Below are positions 25,049 to 34,026 of a stretch of DNA of 64,000 bases, piece after piece (within the stretch, counting starts at the first letter, position 1; each line of letters starts with the position of its first letter). Source of the DNA: an uncultured Lachnospiraceae bacterium. GTDB lineage: Bacteria; Bacillota; Clostridia; Lachnospirales; Lachnospiraceae. Made by a program: the position numbers and the translations under genes. The stretch covers positions 24,257-88,256 of the forward strand of contig CAJUMB010000008.1 of NCBI GenBank assembly GCA_910587105.1, in the 5' to 3' direction. Under the pieces are notes generated by a model. It ran no database searches and had not been told where the DNA came from. It was given only the letters and a program-made list of their open reading frames with translations.

Positions 25049-25491
25049 ATTGGCTGGAAATGATTGCCCGGCAGTTTCAGCTGAAAGATATGGATATGCG
25101 GACATACTCGCCCCTGACGCTGGCATACATTGGTGATGGGGTCTATGAGCTGGTGATACGCACCATTCTGGTGAAGAAGGGAAACTGCCCGGTGAATAAG
25201 CTGCACAGGCGGGCCAGTACACTGGTGCGGGCCAGCGCTCAGTCGGATATGATCAAAGCTCTGATGCCTGAGCTCAGCCAGGAGGAGAGCAAAATCTATA
25301 AACGGGGGCAGAACGCCCACTCAGCTACCATGGCGAAAAACGCCACTGCGGCAGATTATCGGCGGGCCACCGGCTTTGAAGCCCTGGTGGGCTGGCTGTA
25401 TCTGACCCGGCAGTGGGAGCGGATGCTGGAGCTGATTGGGACAGGGCTGGAGCGTACGGCCAAAGCCCCGGACCGCCCTTTAGAAAAATAA
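25033..25491 (+). CDS. mrnC: Mini-ribonuclease III
   Basis: 152 residues. RNase III catalytic core without a dsRNA-binding domain: LTLAYIGDGVYELVIRT carries the acidic pair and FEALVGWLYL the second half. RGQNAHSATMAKNATAADYRRATG is typical of MrnC. It trims the 23S rRNA precursor ends. The order cysE-cysS-mrnC-rlmB is the classical one in Firmicutes. Confidence 0.93.
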   Translation: MEEGLDWLEMIARQFQLKDMDMRTYSPLTLAYIGDGVYELVIRTILVKKGNCPVNKLHRRASTLVRASAQSDMIKALMPELSQEESKIYKRGQNAHSATMAKNATAADYRRATGFEALVGWLYLTRQWERMLELIGTGLERTAKAPDRPLEK

Positions 25492-25506
25492 TAGGGGAGG
25501 AATGGA

Positions 25507-26247
25507 ATGGATAGGAACAGCCAGCAGATTGAGGGGCGCCATGCTGTAGCGGAGGCGCTGCGGGCGGGACGCCCGGTGGATAAGCTCTATGTATTGGATG
25601 GATGTAACGACGGTCCGGTGTCGTCTATTGTGAAGGCGGCCAAGAAGGGGGATGCCCTGGTACAGTTTGTGTCCAGAGAACGGCTGGACCAGCTCTCTGA
25701 GACGAAGAAGCATCAGGGGGTTATCGCCCGTATGGCGGCTTATGAATACGCCTCTGTGGAGGAGATTCTGGCAAAAGCCGAAAAACAGGGGGAACCGCCC
25801 TTTGTGTTCCTGCTGGACGGAGTGGAAGACCCCTATAATCTGGGAGCAGTTGTGCGGACGGCAGACCAGGTGGGCGCCCATGGGGTGATTATCCCCAAGA
25901 ACCGGGCGGTGGGCCTGACGGCATCGGCAGCCAGGGCATCGGCGGGGGCGCTGAATTATATTCCCGTAGCCCGGGTCACCAATTTGTCCCGGACCGTAGA
26001 ACAGCTGAAGAAGCGGGGAATCTGGTTTGTATGTGCAGATATGGGCGGACAGTCTATGTACCAGGTGGACATGAAAGGCCCTCTGGGGTTGGTGATCGGC
26101 GGCGAGGGGGAAGGTGTTTCCCGTTTGGTGAGAGAAGTGTGTGATTACACAGCATCCATTCCCATGAAAGGACATGTGGATTCTCTGAACGCTTCTGTGG
26201 CGGCAGGGGTGCTGGCCTATGAAGCATTCCGGCAGCGGATGGCGTGA
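25507..26247 (+). CDS. rlmB: 23S rRNA 2'-O-methyltransferase, SPOUT (TrmH/RlmB) family
   Basis: 246 residues. N-terminal substrate-binding domain (EGRHAVAEALRAGRPVDKLYV) and C-terminal SPOUT domain with LDGVEDPYNLGAVVRTADQVG, VIGGEGEGVSRLV and MKGHVDSLNASVAAGVLAYE (knot and SAM-binding motifs 1-3). Methylates a ribose in 23S rRNA (Gm2251 in the E. coli enzyme; target here inferred). The site GGGGAGG precedes the ATG. Confidence 0.92.
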   Translation: MDRNSQQIEGRHAVAEALRAGRPVDKLYVLDGCNDGPVSSIVKAAKKGDALVQFVSRERLDQLSETKKHQGVIARMAAYEYASVEEILAKAEKQGEPPFVFLLDGVEDPYNLGAVVRTADQVGAHGVIIPKNRAVGLTASAARASAGALNYIPVARVTNLSRTVEQLKKRGIWFVCADMGGQSMYQVDMKGPLGLVIGGEGEGVSRLVREVCDYTASIPMKGHVDSLNASVAAGVLAYEAFRQRMA

Positions 26248-26295
26248 GTGCCCCTGAATGGGAGATTATATTTAATGGGAAGGAAGAATCAGGTG

Positions 26296-28650
26296 ATGAG
26301 TAGAAAAAGAATGCATTTTAGAAGAGGAGCCGCATGGTGGATGGCTGTATGTATTTTCATGGCCTCTGTGATGCCTGTGTATGCGGCGGAGGAAACTGTC
26401 GTAGAGGAGAATGCTGCCCAGGAGAATGCCTTTTCAGACGGGGATATACAGCAGAGTGCCCTGCTGGAGGATTTGTTTCCGGATCTGGCATTCAGGGAAT
26501 ATATTGCCAGAGAGGCAGATACCGACCAGGATGGGTATTTAAGCAAAGAAGAGGCAGAGCAGGTGACAGAGCTGTCGGTATCTGGTCTGGGAATCACGTC
26601 TTTGCAGGGGATTTCCAGTTTTCCCAACCTGCGTATTCTGGATTGTTCGGAGAATTATATAGGTGCTTTGGACTTAAAGGATCTGGAGCATATTTATGCG
26701 TTTACCTGCGAGAATAACCGGATTGTACTGTCTGTAAATGAGGCCGCTCAGGTGGATTTTACCGGGGTCCAGGATATGGACTGCAGCCGGATTCTGGAAG
26801 TTTCCCAGGGAACATGGATAGGAGAGGGGCTGCTCCAGCTTCCTGAAAATTTTCAGCAGGAAACCCTTTCCTATACATACAGCGCCGCTGAATCGGAAGA
26901 AGGGGTGGAGACCGGGGAATTCTGGAAAATGGAGATTGCCGTCGTACTGGATTATGGTGTAGAGTCGGAAGTATCAGAGGAAGACGAAACAGGCGTTTCC
27001 GGGAATGCTCTGTCGGAGAACGGATTCGGAGGGGATAGGGAATCTCAGGATGGCGCAGAGCCTGTGGCAAAAAAGGGCCAGACAGCGGACAAAAATGAAG
27101 GTCCGGCCAATGAAAGCGTCAAGGTCATGGCCGAAAAGTCTTACCCGGTAAAAATAAAAAGCTGTAAGATTCTGGGGGATAAATCCCGTGTACAGGTGAA
27201 GGCAAAGGTTTCCCGTAATGTAAAAAGCAAGGATTCTTACTATTATCTTTTTGCCCTGTCTCCAAAGAACAGCAAACTGTCCAAGCCTGCGGCCAAAGTG
27301 AAGAAAACAAAAAATATTACCTTTACCGTGCCGCTGAATTACAATAAGGCCGGGAGCCGGCTTATGAGCAAATTTCTTGTGGCGGTGAAATCCGGTAAAA
27401 AGTATACGGCAGTCAGCGGGGAGAAGTATATTTCCAATCCGGAGAAGATGGCTTCCAGCAGCAAGGCGTTTACCAAAGGAAAATCAAAGAAGGGGCTGCA
27501 GTTTGGAGAAAGTCTGCCGGATGCTGTCAGTCTGGGAGTAAACTACTGCCTGTTTAATATAAATATCACAGAATTCACACAAAAGGGCGGCCAGCAGTTA
27601 AAATATAATTATAAAGGAAAGAATTATTATTTTAATCAGAATGCTTTTGACCGGTGGGGGAGTCTTTTTTCCCAGCTTCAGAACAATAACATCAATTTGT
27701 CAGCAGAGTTTCTGCTTCCCTGGGAAGCGGGACAGACGGAGCTGATTCATCCGGCAGCCCGCAGGAAGACCTCGGCACACTACTATGCGTGGAATATCAG
27801 CACCAAGGCTGCCAGGGAAAAATATGAGGCCCTGTTCAGCTGTATTGCAGAACAGTTCGATGGCAGTCATGGCCGGGGATATATCAACAATTATATTATT
27901 GGGAATGAAGTAAATGCCTATTCAGAGTGGCATTATACAGGTTCTACATCACTGAAGACAAATGCCAATCTGTACGCGGATACATATGAGCTTGTCTATA
28001 TGGCAGTTAAAAGTAAATGTAAAAATTCCCGGGTGAGCATCTGTCTGACACATACCTGGAATGTATCCACAGCAGGCCAGTTCCACAGTTCAAGGTCATT
28101 CCTAGATCAATTTGCCGTCAGGCTGAAAAAATATGGAAACACGGATTTCACCATCGCTTATCATGCGTATTCCCAGCCGCTGCTGCAGACGGAATTCTGG
28201 AAGAATTCACCTCAGCAGGTGGCCAACAGCGTGAATTCTCCGTTTATTACCATGAAAAATATTGAGTATCTGACCAAATATGTAAAGTCGAAGTATGGTT
28301 CCAAAACCAGGATTATGCTCACAGAGCAGGGATTCAGTTCTCACGGGAGCGGAGGCGAGAAGAAGCAGGCGGCGGCCATTGCATATGCTTATTATAAGGC
28401 AGAATTTAACGACATGATTGACTGTATCATTTTCCGCTGTCAGGCCGACTCCCAGGTGGAGATCAACAGCGATAATCTGCACATGGGTCTGTGGACTGTG
28501 GGTATGGGGAAGAAAAAAGCCTCATACGATGTGTTTAAATATATGGATACCTCCAAGGGAGAGTCCTATACAAAATCCTGCAGGAAGCATCTGGGAATTA
28601 CGAAATGGTCTGTACTGGTTCCAGGATATAAAGGTGGAAGATTTCAATAG
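26296..28650 (+). CDS. Large secreted DUF5722 protein, probable clan GH-A glycosidase
   Basis: 784 residues from ATG 26296 (GGGAAGGAAG upstream); ATG 26275 is an alternative adding seven residues. Signal peptide with core WWMAVCIFMASVMPVYAAEE. Residues about 60-85 form an EF-hand/dockerin-like loop (DTDQDGYLSKEE), then a short leucine-rich stretch (85-140). An acidic linker leads to DUF5722 (about 390-775). Within it, IGNEVNA (Glu538) and MLTEQGFSS (Glu677) sit like the acid/base (Asn-Glu) and nucleophile Glu of clan GH-A TIM barrels. Substrate unknown. The Lys/Ser-rich middle may bind cell wall. The stop codon forms part of a repeat terminus. Confidence 0.75.
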   Translation: MSRKRMHFRRGAAWWMAVCIFMASVMPVYAAEETVVEENAAQENAFSDGDIQQSALLEDLFPDLAFREYIAREADTDQDGYLSKEEAEQVTELSVSGLGITSLQGISSFPNLRILDCSENYIGALDLKDLEHIYAFTCENNRIVLSVNEAAQVDFTGVQDMDCSRILEVSQGTWIGEGLLQLPENFQQETLSYTYSAAESEEGVETGEFWKMEIAVVLDYGVESEVSEEDETGVSGNALSENGFGGDRESQDGAEPVAKKGQTADKNEGPANESVKVMAEKSYPVKIKSCKILGDKSRVQVKAKVSRNVKSKDSYYYLFALSPKNSKLSKPAAKVKKTKNITFTVPLNYNKAGSRLMSKFLVAVKSGKKYTAVSGEKYISNPEKMASSSKAFTKGKSKKGLQFGESLPDAVSLGVNYCLFNINITEFTQKGGQQLKYNYKGKNYYFNQNAFDRWGSLFSQLQNNNINLSAEFLLPWEAGQTELIHPAARRKTSAHYYAWNISTKAAREKYEALFSCIAEQFDGSHGRGYINNYIIGNEVNAYSEWHYTGSTSLKTNANLYADTYELVYMAVKSKCKNSRVSICLTHTWNVSTAGQFHSSRSFLDQFAVRLKKYGNTDFTIAYHAYSQPLLQTEFWKNSPQQVANSVNSPFITMKNIEYLTKYVKSKYGSKTRIMLTEQGFSSHGSGGEKKQAAAIAYAYYKAEFNDMIDCIIFRCQADSQVEINSDNLHMGLWTVGMGKKKASYDVFKYMDTSKGESYTKSCRKHLGITKWSVLVPGYKGGRFQ

Positions 28651-28664
28651 AGCGTGTTTGAAAA
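28648..28664 (+). repeat. Terminus-only remnant of the dispersed repeat
   Basis: TAGAGCGTGTTTGAAAA, identical to 63909-63925. The TAG is the stop codon of the DUF5722 gene. Confidence 0.7.
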
Positions 28665-28704
28665 GGGCAGTGAGGAGGCTGATGAGCACTCACTGCCTTT
28701 TTTT
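28662..28704 (+). terminator. Rho-independent terminator after the DUF5722 gene
   Basis: GGCAGTGAG (28666-28674) pairs with CTCACTGCC (28689-28697), followed by seven T. Confidence 0.85.
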
Positions 28705-28746
28705 AGACTTTTTTTCTGAAATTATTTCCCAAATTTCTGTGGTATG

Positions 28747-28755
28747 TGGTATAAT
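28747..28755 (+). promoter_or_regulatory. Extended -10 promoter of gdpP, giving a near-leaderless mRNA
   Basis: TGGTATAAT (28747-28755). Transcription would start near 28762, two bases before the ATG at 28764. No good -35 at the usual distance and no ribosome site before the ATG. Confidence 0.6.
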
Positions 28756-28763
28756 GGAAAATC

Positions 28764-30812
28764 ATGAAAGATAAGATAAAGTTAAATGGAAGAATAAAGA
28801 GCATTATGTTCTGGCCCCTTGTTCTATGGCTGCTGCTGGCAGTCATGAATGCGGCTGTTTACTGGGTTAATTACCGTGCGGGACTGCTGGCGAGTCTCTT
28901 TTTGACCCTGTATCTGGTGCTCTGGATGGGCCTGTATTATTATCACAGGAACAAAGTTTTAACGGAATTGATTAAATTCAGCATGGTATTTTCACGGGTG
29001 GAAAATATTATGCTGAACAAGCTGGTGTGCCCTTTTGGTATTCTGGACAGTGCCGGGAATCTCATCTGGATGAATCAGGCCATGGAAACGCTGTTTCAGG
29101 ATAAAAGGAAGAAGAACATCAGCGTTTTTTTTCCAGAGGTTACCAGTCAATTTCTGGACGGGCTTAGAAGCTTTAAGACAGAGGAGATTTCTGCACGGTA
29201 CAATGCCTGTGATTATCAGATTCTGATGCACCGGATTGACTTTGACCACATTGCTATGGAGTCGGATATTATCGCAAAACCCAATCAGTATGATTCTTTT
29301 GCGGCAGTATATCTGTTTGACGAGACCAATCTCAATGAGGCTCTTCAGACCACTGAGAACGAGAAGCCCGTCATGGGACTGATTTATCTGGATAACTATG
29401 AGGAAGCGCTGGAAACCGTGGATGAGATACGGCGTTCTCTGCTGGGGGCGCTGATAGACCGGAAGATTAACAAATATTTCAGCGGTCTGGACGGTCTGGT
29501 GAAAAAGACGGAGAAAGACAAATATTTCCTGGTGATTCCCCATCGATCCCTGAGAATGCTCAGAGAAAACGGGTTCAGCATTCTGGAGGAAATCAAAGGT
29601 GTCAGTATCGGCAATGAGATTGATGTGACGCTGAGCATTGGAATCGGACTGAACGGCAGCAGCTATAATAAAAATTATGAACAGTCCCGGATTGCCATTG
29701 AGATGGCTCTGGGACGGGGCGGCGACCAGGCTGTGGTAAAAGACGGCGAGACACTTTATTATTATGGGGGAAAGTCCCATCAGATGGAGAAGAATACCCG
29801 GGTGAAGGCGCGGGTGAAGGCACAGGCGTTAAAGGAGTTTATTGCCAACAAGGATAAAGTGGTAGTAATGGGCCATACCATAACAGATGTAGATGCCTTT
29901 GGCGCTGCAGTGGGTATTTACCGGGCTGCCAAGACTTTGGAGAAAGAGGTTCATATCGTCATCAGCGATCTAAAAACGTCCATCCGCCCGCTTATGGCAG
30001 GCTTTGAGGAAAGCGGCGAGTATGAGCATGATATGTTTATAGACAGCAGCAGGGCAAAAGAGATCGTAGATGAAGATACGGTGATGGTGGTGGTGGACAC
30101 CAACAAGCCCAGCTATACCGAATGTCCGGAGCTGCTGCAGCTGACCAGTACGATTGTGGTTCTGGATCATCACAGGAGGGGCAGTGAGATCATCCGCGAT
30201 GCTGTGCTGTCCTATGTGGAGCCATATGCGTCTTCCACCTGTGAGATGGTGGCAGAGATCCTTCAGTATTTTGCAGATGATGTTTCTATAAAGAGCGTTG
30301 AGGCAGACAGTTTGTACGCGGGAATTATTATAGACACCAACAACTTCAAGTCAAAAGCAGGGGTACGGACTTTTGAGGCAGCGGCATTTCTTCGGCGCTG
30401 CGGCGCTGATGTGGCCAGGGTGCAGAAACTTCTCAGAGACAATATGGATGCCTATAAAGCACGGGCGGAAACTATTTGCAACGCGGAGATTTATGAGGAC
30501 GCTTTTGCCATTGCCATCTGTCCCAGCAAAGGCCTGGACAGCCCCACTGTTGTGGCGGCCCAGGCGGCCAATGAGCTGCTGAACATTGTGGGTGTGAAAG
30601 CATCCTTTGTATTAACGGACTATAATCATATTGTATATATCAGTGCCAGGGCTATTGATGAGGTGAACGTTCAGGTGATTATGGAGAAACTGGGCGGCGG
30701 AGGCCACATTAATATTGCCGGCGCGCAGATTCCGGACAAAACGCCGGAGGAGATCGTGGGAGTGGTAAAAGGTCTGTTGAGAGAACTGAGCGAAAAGGAG
30801 AATGTCAAATGA
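28764..30812 (+). CDS. gdpP: Cyclic-di-AMP phosphodiesterase GdpP
   Basis: 682 residues. Two N-terminal membrane helices (about 13-55), a PAS-like domain (80-190), a degenerate GGDEF domain (about 200-345; GRGGDQ in place of GGDEF) and the DHH-DHHA1 phosphodiesterase: GHTITDVDAFGAAVG, VVVLDHHRRG, DTNNFKSKAG and GGGGHINIAGAQ. It degrades c-di-AMP, which controls osmolyte uptake and wall homeostasis. It is followed by rplI (ATGA overlap) and dnaB, the order conserved in Firmicutes. Confidence 0.95.
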   Translation: MKDKIKLNGRIKSIMFWPLVLWLLLAVMNAAVYWVNYRAGLLASLFLTLYLVLWMGLYYYHRNKVLTELIKFSMVFSRVENIMLNKLVCPFGILDSAGNLIWMNQAMETLFQDKRKKNISVFFPEVTSQFLDGLRSFKTEEISARYNACDYQILMHRIDFDHIAMESDIIAKPNQYDSFAAVYLFDETNLNEALQTTENEKPVMGLIYLDNYEEALETVDEIRRSLLGALIDRKINKYFSGLDGLVKKTEKDKYFLVIPHRSLRMLRENGFSILEEIKGVSIGNEIDVTLSIGIGLNGSSYNKNYEQSRIAIEMALGRGGDQAVVKDGETLYYYGGKSHQMEKNTRVKARVKAQALKEFIANKDKVVVMGHTITDVDAFGAAVGIYRAAKTLEKEVHIVISDLKTSIRPLMAGFEESGEYEHDMFIDSSRAKEIVDEDTVMVVVDTNKPSYTECPELLQLTSTIVVLDHHRRGSEIIRDAVLSYVEPYASSTCEMVAEILQYFADDVSIKSVEADSLYAGIIIDTNNFKSKAGVRTFEAAAFLRRCGADVARVQKLLRDNMDAYKARAETICNAEIYEDAFAIAICPSKGLDSPTVVAAQAANELLNIVGVKASFVLTDYNHIVYISARAIDEVNVQVIMEKLGGGGHINIAGAQIPDKTPEEIVGVVKGLLRELSEKENVK

Positions 30813-31255
30813 AAGTAATATTGATAGAAGATGTGAAAAAGCTGGGGAAAAAGGGAGATGTGGTGGATGTAAGCGACGGGTATGCCCGGAACATGCTGCT
30901 CCCCAAGAAGCTGGGTGTGGAGGCCACATCTAAGAATCTCAATGATTTGAAGCTTCAGAAGGCCCACCAGCAGAAGCTGGCCCAGAACAGTCTGGAAGCG
31001 GCCCAGGCTTTTGCAAAAAATCTGGAAAATAAAGAGGTGGTACTGACGCTGAAAGTAGGCGAAGGGGGAAAGACCTTTGGCTCTGTGTCAGCCAAAGAGA
31101 TTTCAGAAGCCGCTCAAAAGCAGCTGGGAATGACTTTAGATAAGAAGAAACTGCAGTTGGAAAGTCCCATCAAAGCGCTGGGGACCACTCTGGTTCCGCT
31201 GCGTCTGCACCCGGATGTGACAGCTGAGGTGAAGGTGGTTGTGAAAGAGGGGTAG
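30809..31255 (+). CDS. rplI: 50S ribosomal protein L9
   Basis: 148 residues. The N-terminal L9 signature KVILIEDVKKLGKKGDVVDV and YARNMLLPKKLG is followed by the long connecting helix and C-terminal rRNA-binding domain. Standard length. Translationally coupled to gdpP and 6 bases before dnaB. Confidence 0.97.
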   Translation: MKVILIEDVKKLGKKGDVVDVSDGYARNMLLPKKLGVEATSKNLNDLKLQKAHQQKLAQNSLEAAQAFAKNLENKEVVLTLKVGEGGKTFGSVSAKEISEAAQKQLGMTLDKKKLQLESPIKALGTTLVPLRLHPDVTAEVKVVVKEG

Positions 31256-31261
31256 TACAGT

Positions 31262-32590
31262 ATGGAGGAAGCGCTGATTAAGCGGGTTCTGCCGCACAGT
31301 CCGGAAGCAGAGAAATCCGTGATTGGATCTATGCTCATGGACAGGGAGGCGATTCTCACCGCCTCCGAGATTCTTCGCAGTGATGACTTTTATCAGCATC
31401 AATATGGCATTATATTTGATACCATGGTAGAGCTGTGCAATGAGGGAAAGCCGGTGGATACGGTTACGCTGCAGAACCGTCTCAAAGAGAAGGGGCTGCC
31501 CCCGGAAATCAGTGATATGGAGTATGCCAGAGAGCTTCTGAATGCGGTTCCCACATCGGCAAATGTCCGATATTATGCAAATATTGTCAGTGAGAAGGCG
31601 CTTCTTCGCCGGCTGATTAAGGCCAGTGAAGAAGTGGAAGATCTCTGTTATCTTCAGCAGGATAAAACGGAAGTGATTCTGGATACTGCGGAAAAGAAGA
31701 TGTTTGACCTTTTTCAGAGGCAGGACGCCTCTGATTATGTGCCTATCCGGCAGATCGTGCTGGATGTGGTGGACAAGATAGAAAAAGCATCCAGAATGGA
31801 TGGGAATGTCACTGGCCTGTCTACAGGTTTTGCAGATCTGGATTATAAAATGTCCGGATTCCAGCCATCGGATCTGATATTAATTGCCGCCAGACCCTCT
31901 ATGGGGAAGACGGCTTTTGCTTTGAATATTGCCAGACATATGGCGTTTAAAGGCGGTGTCACCACAGCTATCTTCAGTTTGGAGATGTCCAAAGAACAGC
32001 TGGTGAACCGTCTGCTGTCCATGGAGTCCAGAGTGGACAGCCAGAGTCTGCGGACGGGAGACCTGCGGGATGAAGACTGGACGAAACTGGTGGAAGGAGC
32101 GGATGTGATTGGCCATTCCCGCTTGATTATTGATGATACCCCCGGGATTTCCGTGTCGGCGCTGAGGTCAAAGTGCCGTAAATATAAGCTGGAGCATGAT
32201 CTGGGCATTGTTTTCATTGATTATCTGCAGCTGATGAGCGGCAGCGGCCGCAGTGATTCCAGGCAGCAGGAAATATCTGAGATATCCCGTGCGTTAAAAG
32301 CGGTGGCCAGGGAACTGAGGGTTCCGGTGGTGGCGTTGTCCCAGCTGAGCCGTGCAGTAGAACAGCGGCCCAATCACAGGCCCATGCTGTCGGATCTGAG
32401 AGAGTCAGGGGCCATTGAGCAGGATGCGGATGTGGTGATGTTTATTTACCGGGACGATTATTACAATAAAGATACTGAGAAGAAAAATATTGCAGAGATA
32501 AACATTGCCAAACAGAGGAATGGCCCCATCGGGGTGGTGGAATTGGTGTGGATGCCCCAATATACACAGTTTGTAAATATGAAAAAGTAG
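31262..32590 (+). CDS. dnaB: Replicative DNA helicase DnaB
   Basis: 442 residues. N-terminal helical domain (LPHSPEAEKSVIGSMLMD) and RecA-like motor: Walker A ARPSMGKTAFALN, Walker B VFIDYLQLM, and DLRESGAIEQDADVV. Unwinds DNA at the replication fork. No intein. Last gene of the gdpP operon. Confidence 0.97.
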   Translation: MEEALIKRVLPHSPEAEKSVIGSMLMDREAILTASEILRSDDFYQHQYGIIFDTMVELCNEGKPVDTVTLQNRLKEKGLPPEISDMEYARELLNAVPTSANVRYYANIVSEKALLRRLIKASEEVEDLCYLQQDKTEVILDTAEKKMFDLFQRQDASDYVPIRQIVLDVVDKIEKASRMDGNVTGLSTGFADLDYKMSGFQPSDLILIAARPSMGKTAFALNIARHMAFKGGVTTAIFSLEMSKEQLVNRLLSMESRVDSQSLRTGDLRDEDWTKLVEGADVIGHSRLIIDDTPGISVSALRSKCRKYKLEHDLGIVFIDYLQLMSGSGRSDSRQQEISEISRALKAVARELRVPVVALSQLSRAVEQRPNHRPMLSDLRESGAIEQDADVVMFIYRDDYYNKDTEKKNIAEINIAKQRNGPIGVVELVWMPQYTQFVNMKK

Positions 32591-32621
32591 ATTCTGCACC
32601 TAATATGTCGAAAACTTTTCC

Positions 32622-32650
32622 TTGTGCTCTGCAATCCTTGTGTTTATAAT
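32622..32650 (+). promoter_or_regulatory. SigA promoter of the MerR-family gene
   Basis: TTGTGC (32622-32627), 17-bp spacer, TATAAT (32645-32650). Confidence 0.65.
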
Positions 32651-32680
32651 AGATAGGAGGGCGAATGCCACATTAGCTCT

Positions 32681-32713
32681 AGAGCGGTTCTGAAAATATC
32701 AGACCGTTCTTTA
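32681..32713 (+). promoter_or_regulatory. Leader hairpin before the MerR-family gene
   Basis: AGAGCGGTTCTGA pairs with TCAGACCGTTCT around AAATA; a short T-run follows (TTTACC). It is preceded by AGGAGG-GCGA-ATGCCACATTAG (32655-32676), a possible three-codon leader. Attenuation is conceivable. Confidence 0.4.
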
Positions 32714-32732
32714 CCGCAACAGGAGGGATAGT

Positions 32733-33407
32733 ATGGAGAATCAGGTTTATACTATATCCCAGGCGGCAAAAGCAGTAGGTGAAAGTACGTCGGTTCTCCG
32801 CTACTGGGAGGATGTGCTGGAAATCCGTGTGAACCGCAATCCAAAGGGATATCGATGTTACACCGGATACGATATTCAGTTGTTTCTGAATATAAAAGAG
32901 CTGAAGAAGAGAGGATTAAAATTAGATGCCATACGGGAATTGATCCCGCATATTTATCAGTATGGACCAGGAGCGCCCAAAAGTAAGACAAGGCTTCTGG
33001 AAGATGCAGGAGAAGAATATACAGAGTGTACGGTGGAGGAAGTGCCCAGCGGAGAAATATGGGATGCTGAGCAGGTTCAGCTGGCTGAAACCATAGAGGC
33101 TGAGGAAGTACAGGAAGGGTTTGAGCAGGACATTGCAGAGGAGATCATTCAGGCGGACAAGGCGGACAATGAAACTGCAGACCCGGTTTTCAGTCTTCCC
33201 AATGAGGATAATTACAGAATCACAGAGTTTCAGAATATTCTGGAGAAGTTGATTGCCCAGGGTATGAAAGAAAAAAATCAGGAAGAACTGCGCATCCGCA
33301 AGCTGGATGAGAAGATTCGATTTCACCAGCAGGGCCTGAGACAGGTAGCTGCAGCCCAGGAGATGAAACAGAGGAGGGGCAGGAAAGGAAAGCGCAGGAA
33401 AAGATAG
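32733..33407 (+). CDS. MerR-family regulator with acidic, coiled-coil C terminus
   Basis: 224 residues. N-terminal MerR winged helix (YTISQAAKAVGESTSVLRYWED; GYRCYTGYDIQLF; IKELKKRGLKLDAIREL). The C-terminal part has no recognised ligand domain: an acidic region (100-155) then a charged helix and a basic tail RRGRKGKRRKR. This layout resembles RacA/chromosome-anchoring type and other non-metal MerR proteins. Target unknown. AACAGGAGGG precedes the ATG. Confidence 0.8.
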   Translation: MENQVYTISQAAKAVGESTSVLRYWEDVLEIRVNRNPKGYRCYTGYDIQLFLNIKELKKRGLKLDAIRELIPHIYQYGPGAPKSKTRLLEDAGEEYTECTVEEVPSGEIWDAEQVQLAETIEAEEVQEGFEQDIAEEIIQADKADNETADPVFSLPNEDNYRITEFQNILEKLIAQGMKEKNQEELRIRKLDEKIRFHQQGLRQVAAAQEMKQRRGRKGKRRKR

Positions 33408-33415
33408 CATAAAGC

Positions 33416-33457
33416 GAAGAGGGGATGGATGTCATAGAACATTCATCCCCTCTTCTT
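33416..33457. terminator. Bidirectional terminator
   Basis: GAAGAGGGGATGGAT (33416-33430) pairs with ATTCATCCCCTCTTC (33441-33455) with one wobble or mismatch. T/A-flanked on the two strands, between convergent genes. Confidence 0.8.
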
Positions 33458-33467
33458 TACTGTGTGC

Positions 33468-33638
33468 TTATTCAGCAACAATAGCTTCGCTTGGACATGC
33501 ATCTGCGCAAGTTCCACAATCAACGCAAGCATCTGCATCGATTACGTATTTGTCTTCGCCTTCAGAAATAGCATCGTTCGGACATTCATCTTCACATGTT
33601 CCGCAGGATACACATTCGTCTGTAATTACATATGCCAT
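33468..33638 (-). CDS. 2[4Fe-4S] ferredoxin
   Basis: 56 residues, shorter than most annotation cut-offs. Two complete cluster motifs: CVSCGTCEDECP and CVDCGTCADACP, in the classical clostridial ferredoxin layout with internal symmetry (ITDECVSCG / IDADACVDCG). AAAGGAGG precedes the start on the minus strand. A low-potential electron carrier for an anaerobe's pyruvate:ferredoxin oxidoreductase, hydrogenase and related enzymes. Confidence 0.95.
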   Translation of the reverse strand: MAYVITDECVSCGTCEDECPNDAISEGEDKYVIDADACVDCGTCADACPSEAIVAE

Positions 33639-33731
33639 AGTTTTTATCCTCCTTTTTGTTTATATCCACATTCTAAACTATTTATAATGCAAATACAAGT
33701 ATAATTTTAAAAATATGTGTAACAATTTCTG

Positions 33732-33935
33732 CTATTGAGCTGCCAGGAAAGCGTTCAGCTGTTTTTCCAGAGTATCGGCATCCATTCCGTGAACCATTGC
33801 AGCCTCTGCCAGAGTCTCAGCCTGTGCGGAAGGGCATCCGATACAATGCATACCGGCTCTCATCAGAAACGGCGCAATGTTGGAATCCATCTGGAGCATA
33901 TCGCCAATTCTCATATCTTTAGAAATCTGTGTCAT
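33732..33935 (-). CDS. DUF1858 domain protein
   Basis: 67 residues from the ATG at 33935, which has AAGGAGG upstream; the in-frame ATG further upstream lacks one. The sequence (MRIGDMLQMDSNIAPFLMRA; HCIGCPSAQAETLAEAA) matches DUF1858, a small helical domain with a CxxCP motif seen alone or on Fe-S/nitrite-reductase related proteins. It may bind a metal or cluster. Next to the ferredoxin on the same strand but with a 93-base gap. Confidence 0.85.
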   Translation of the reverse strand: MTQISKDMRIGDMLQMDSNIAPFLMRAGMHCIGCPSAQAETLAEAAMVHGMDADTLEKQLNAFLAAQ

Positions 33936-34026
33936 TTTTCCTTCGTCCTCCTTATTTCTGGAATATGCTTCATTGAGCATGACCTTATTATAATACCTTT
34001 TTCGTCTAGAATCAACAGAAATCCGT

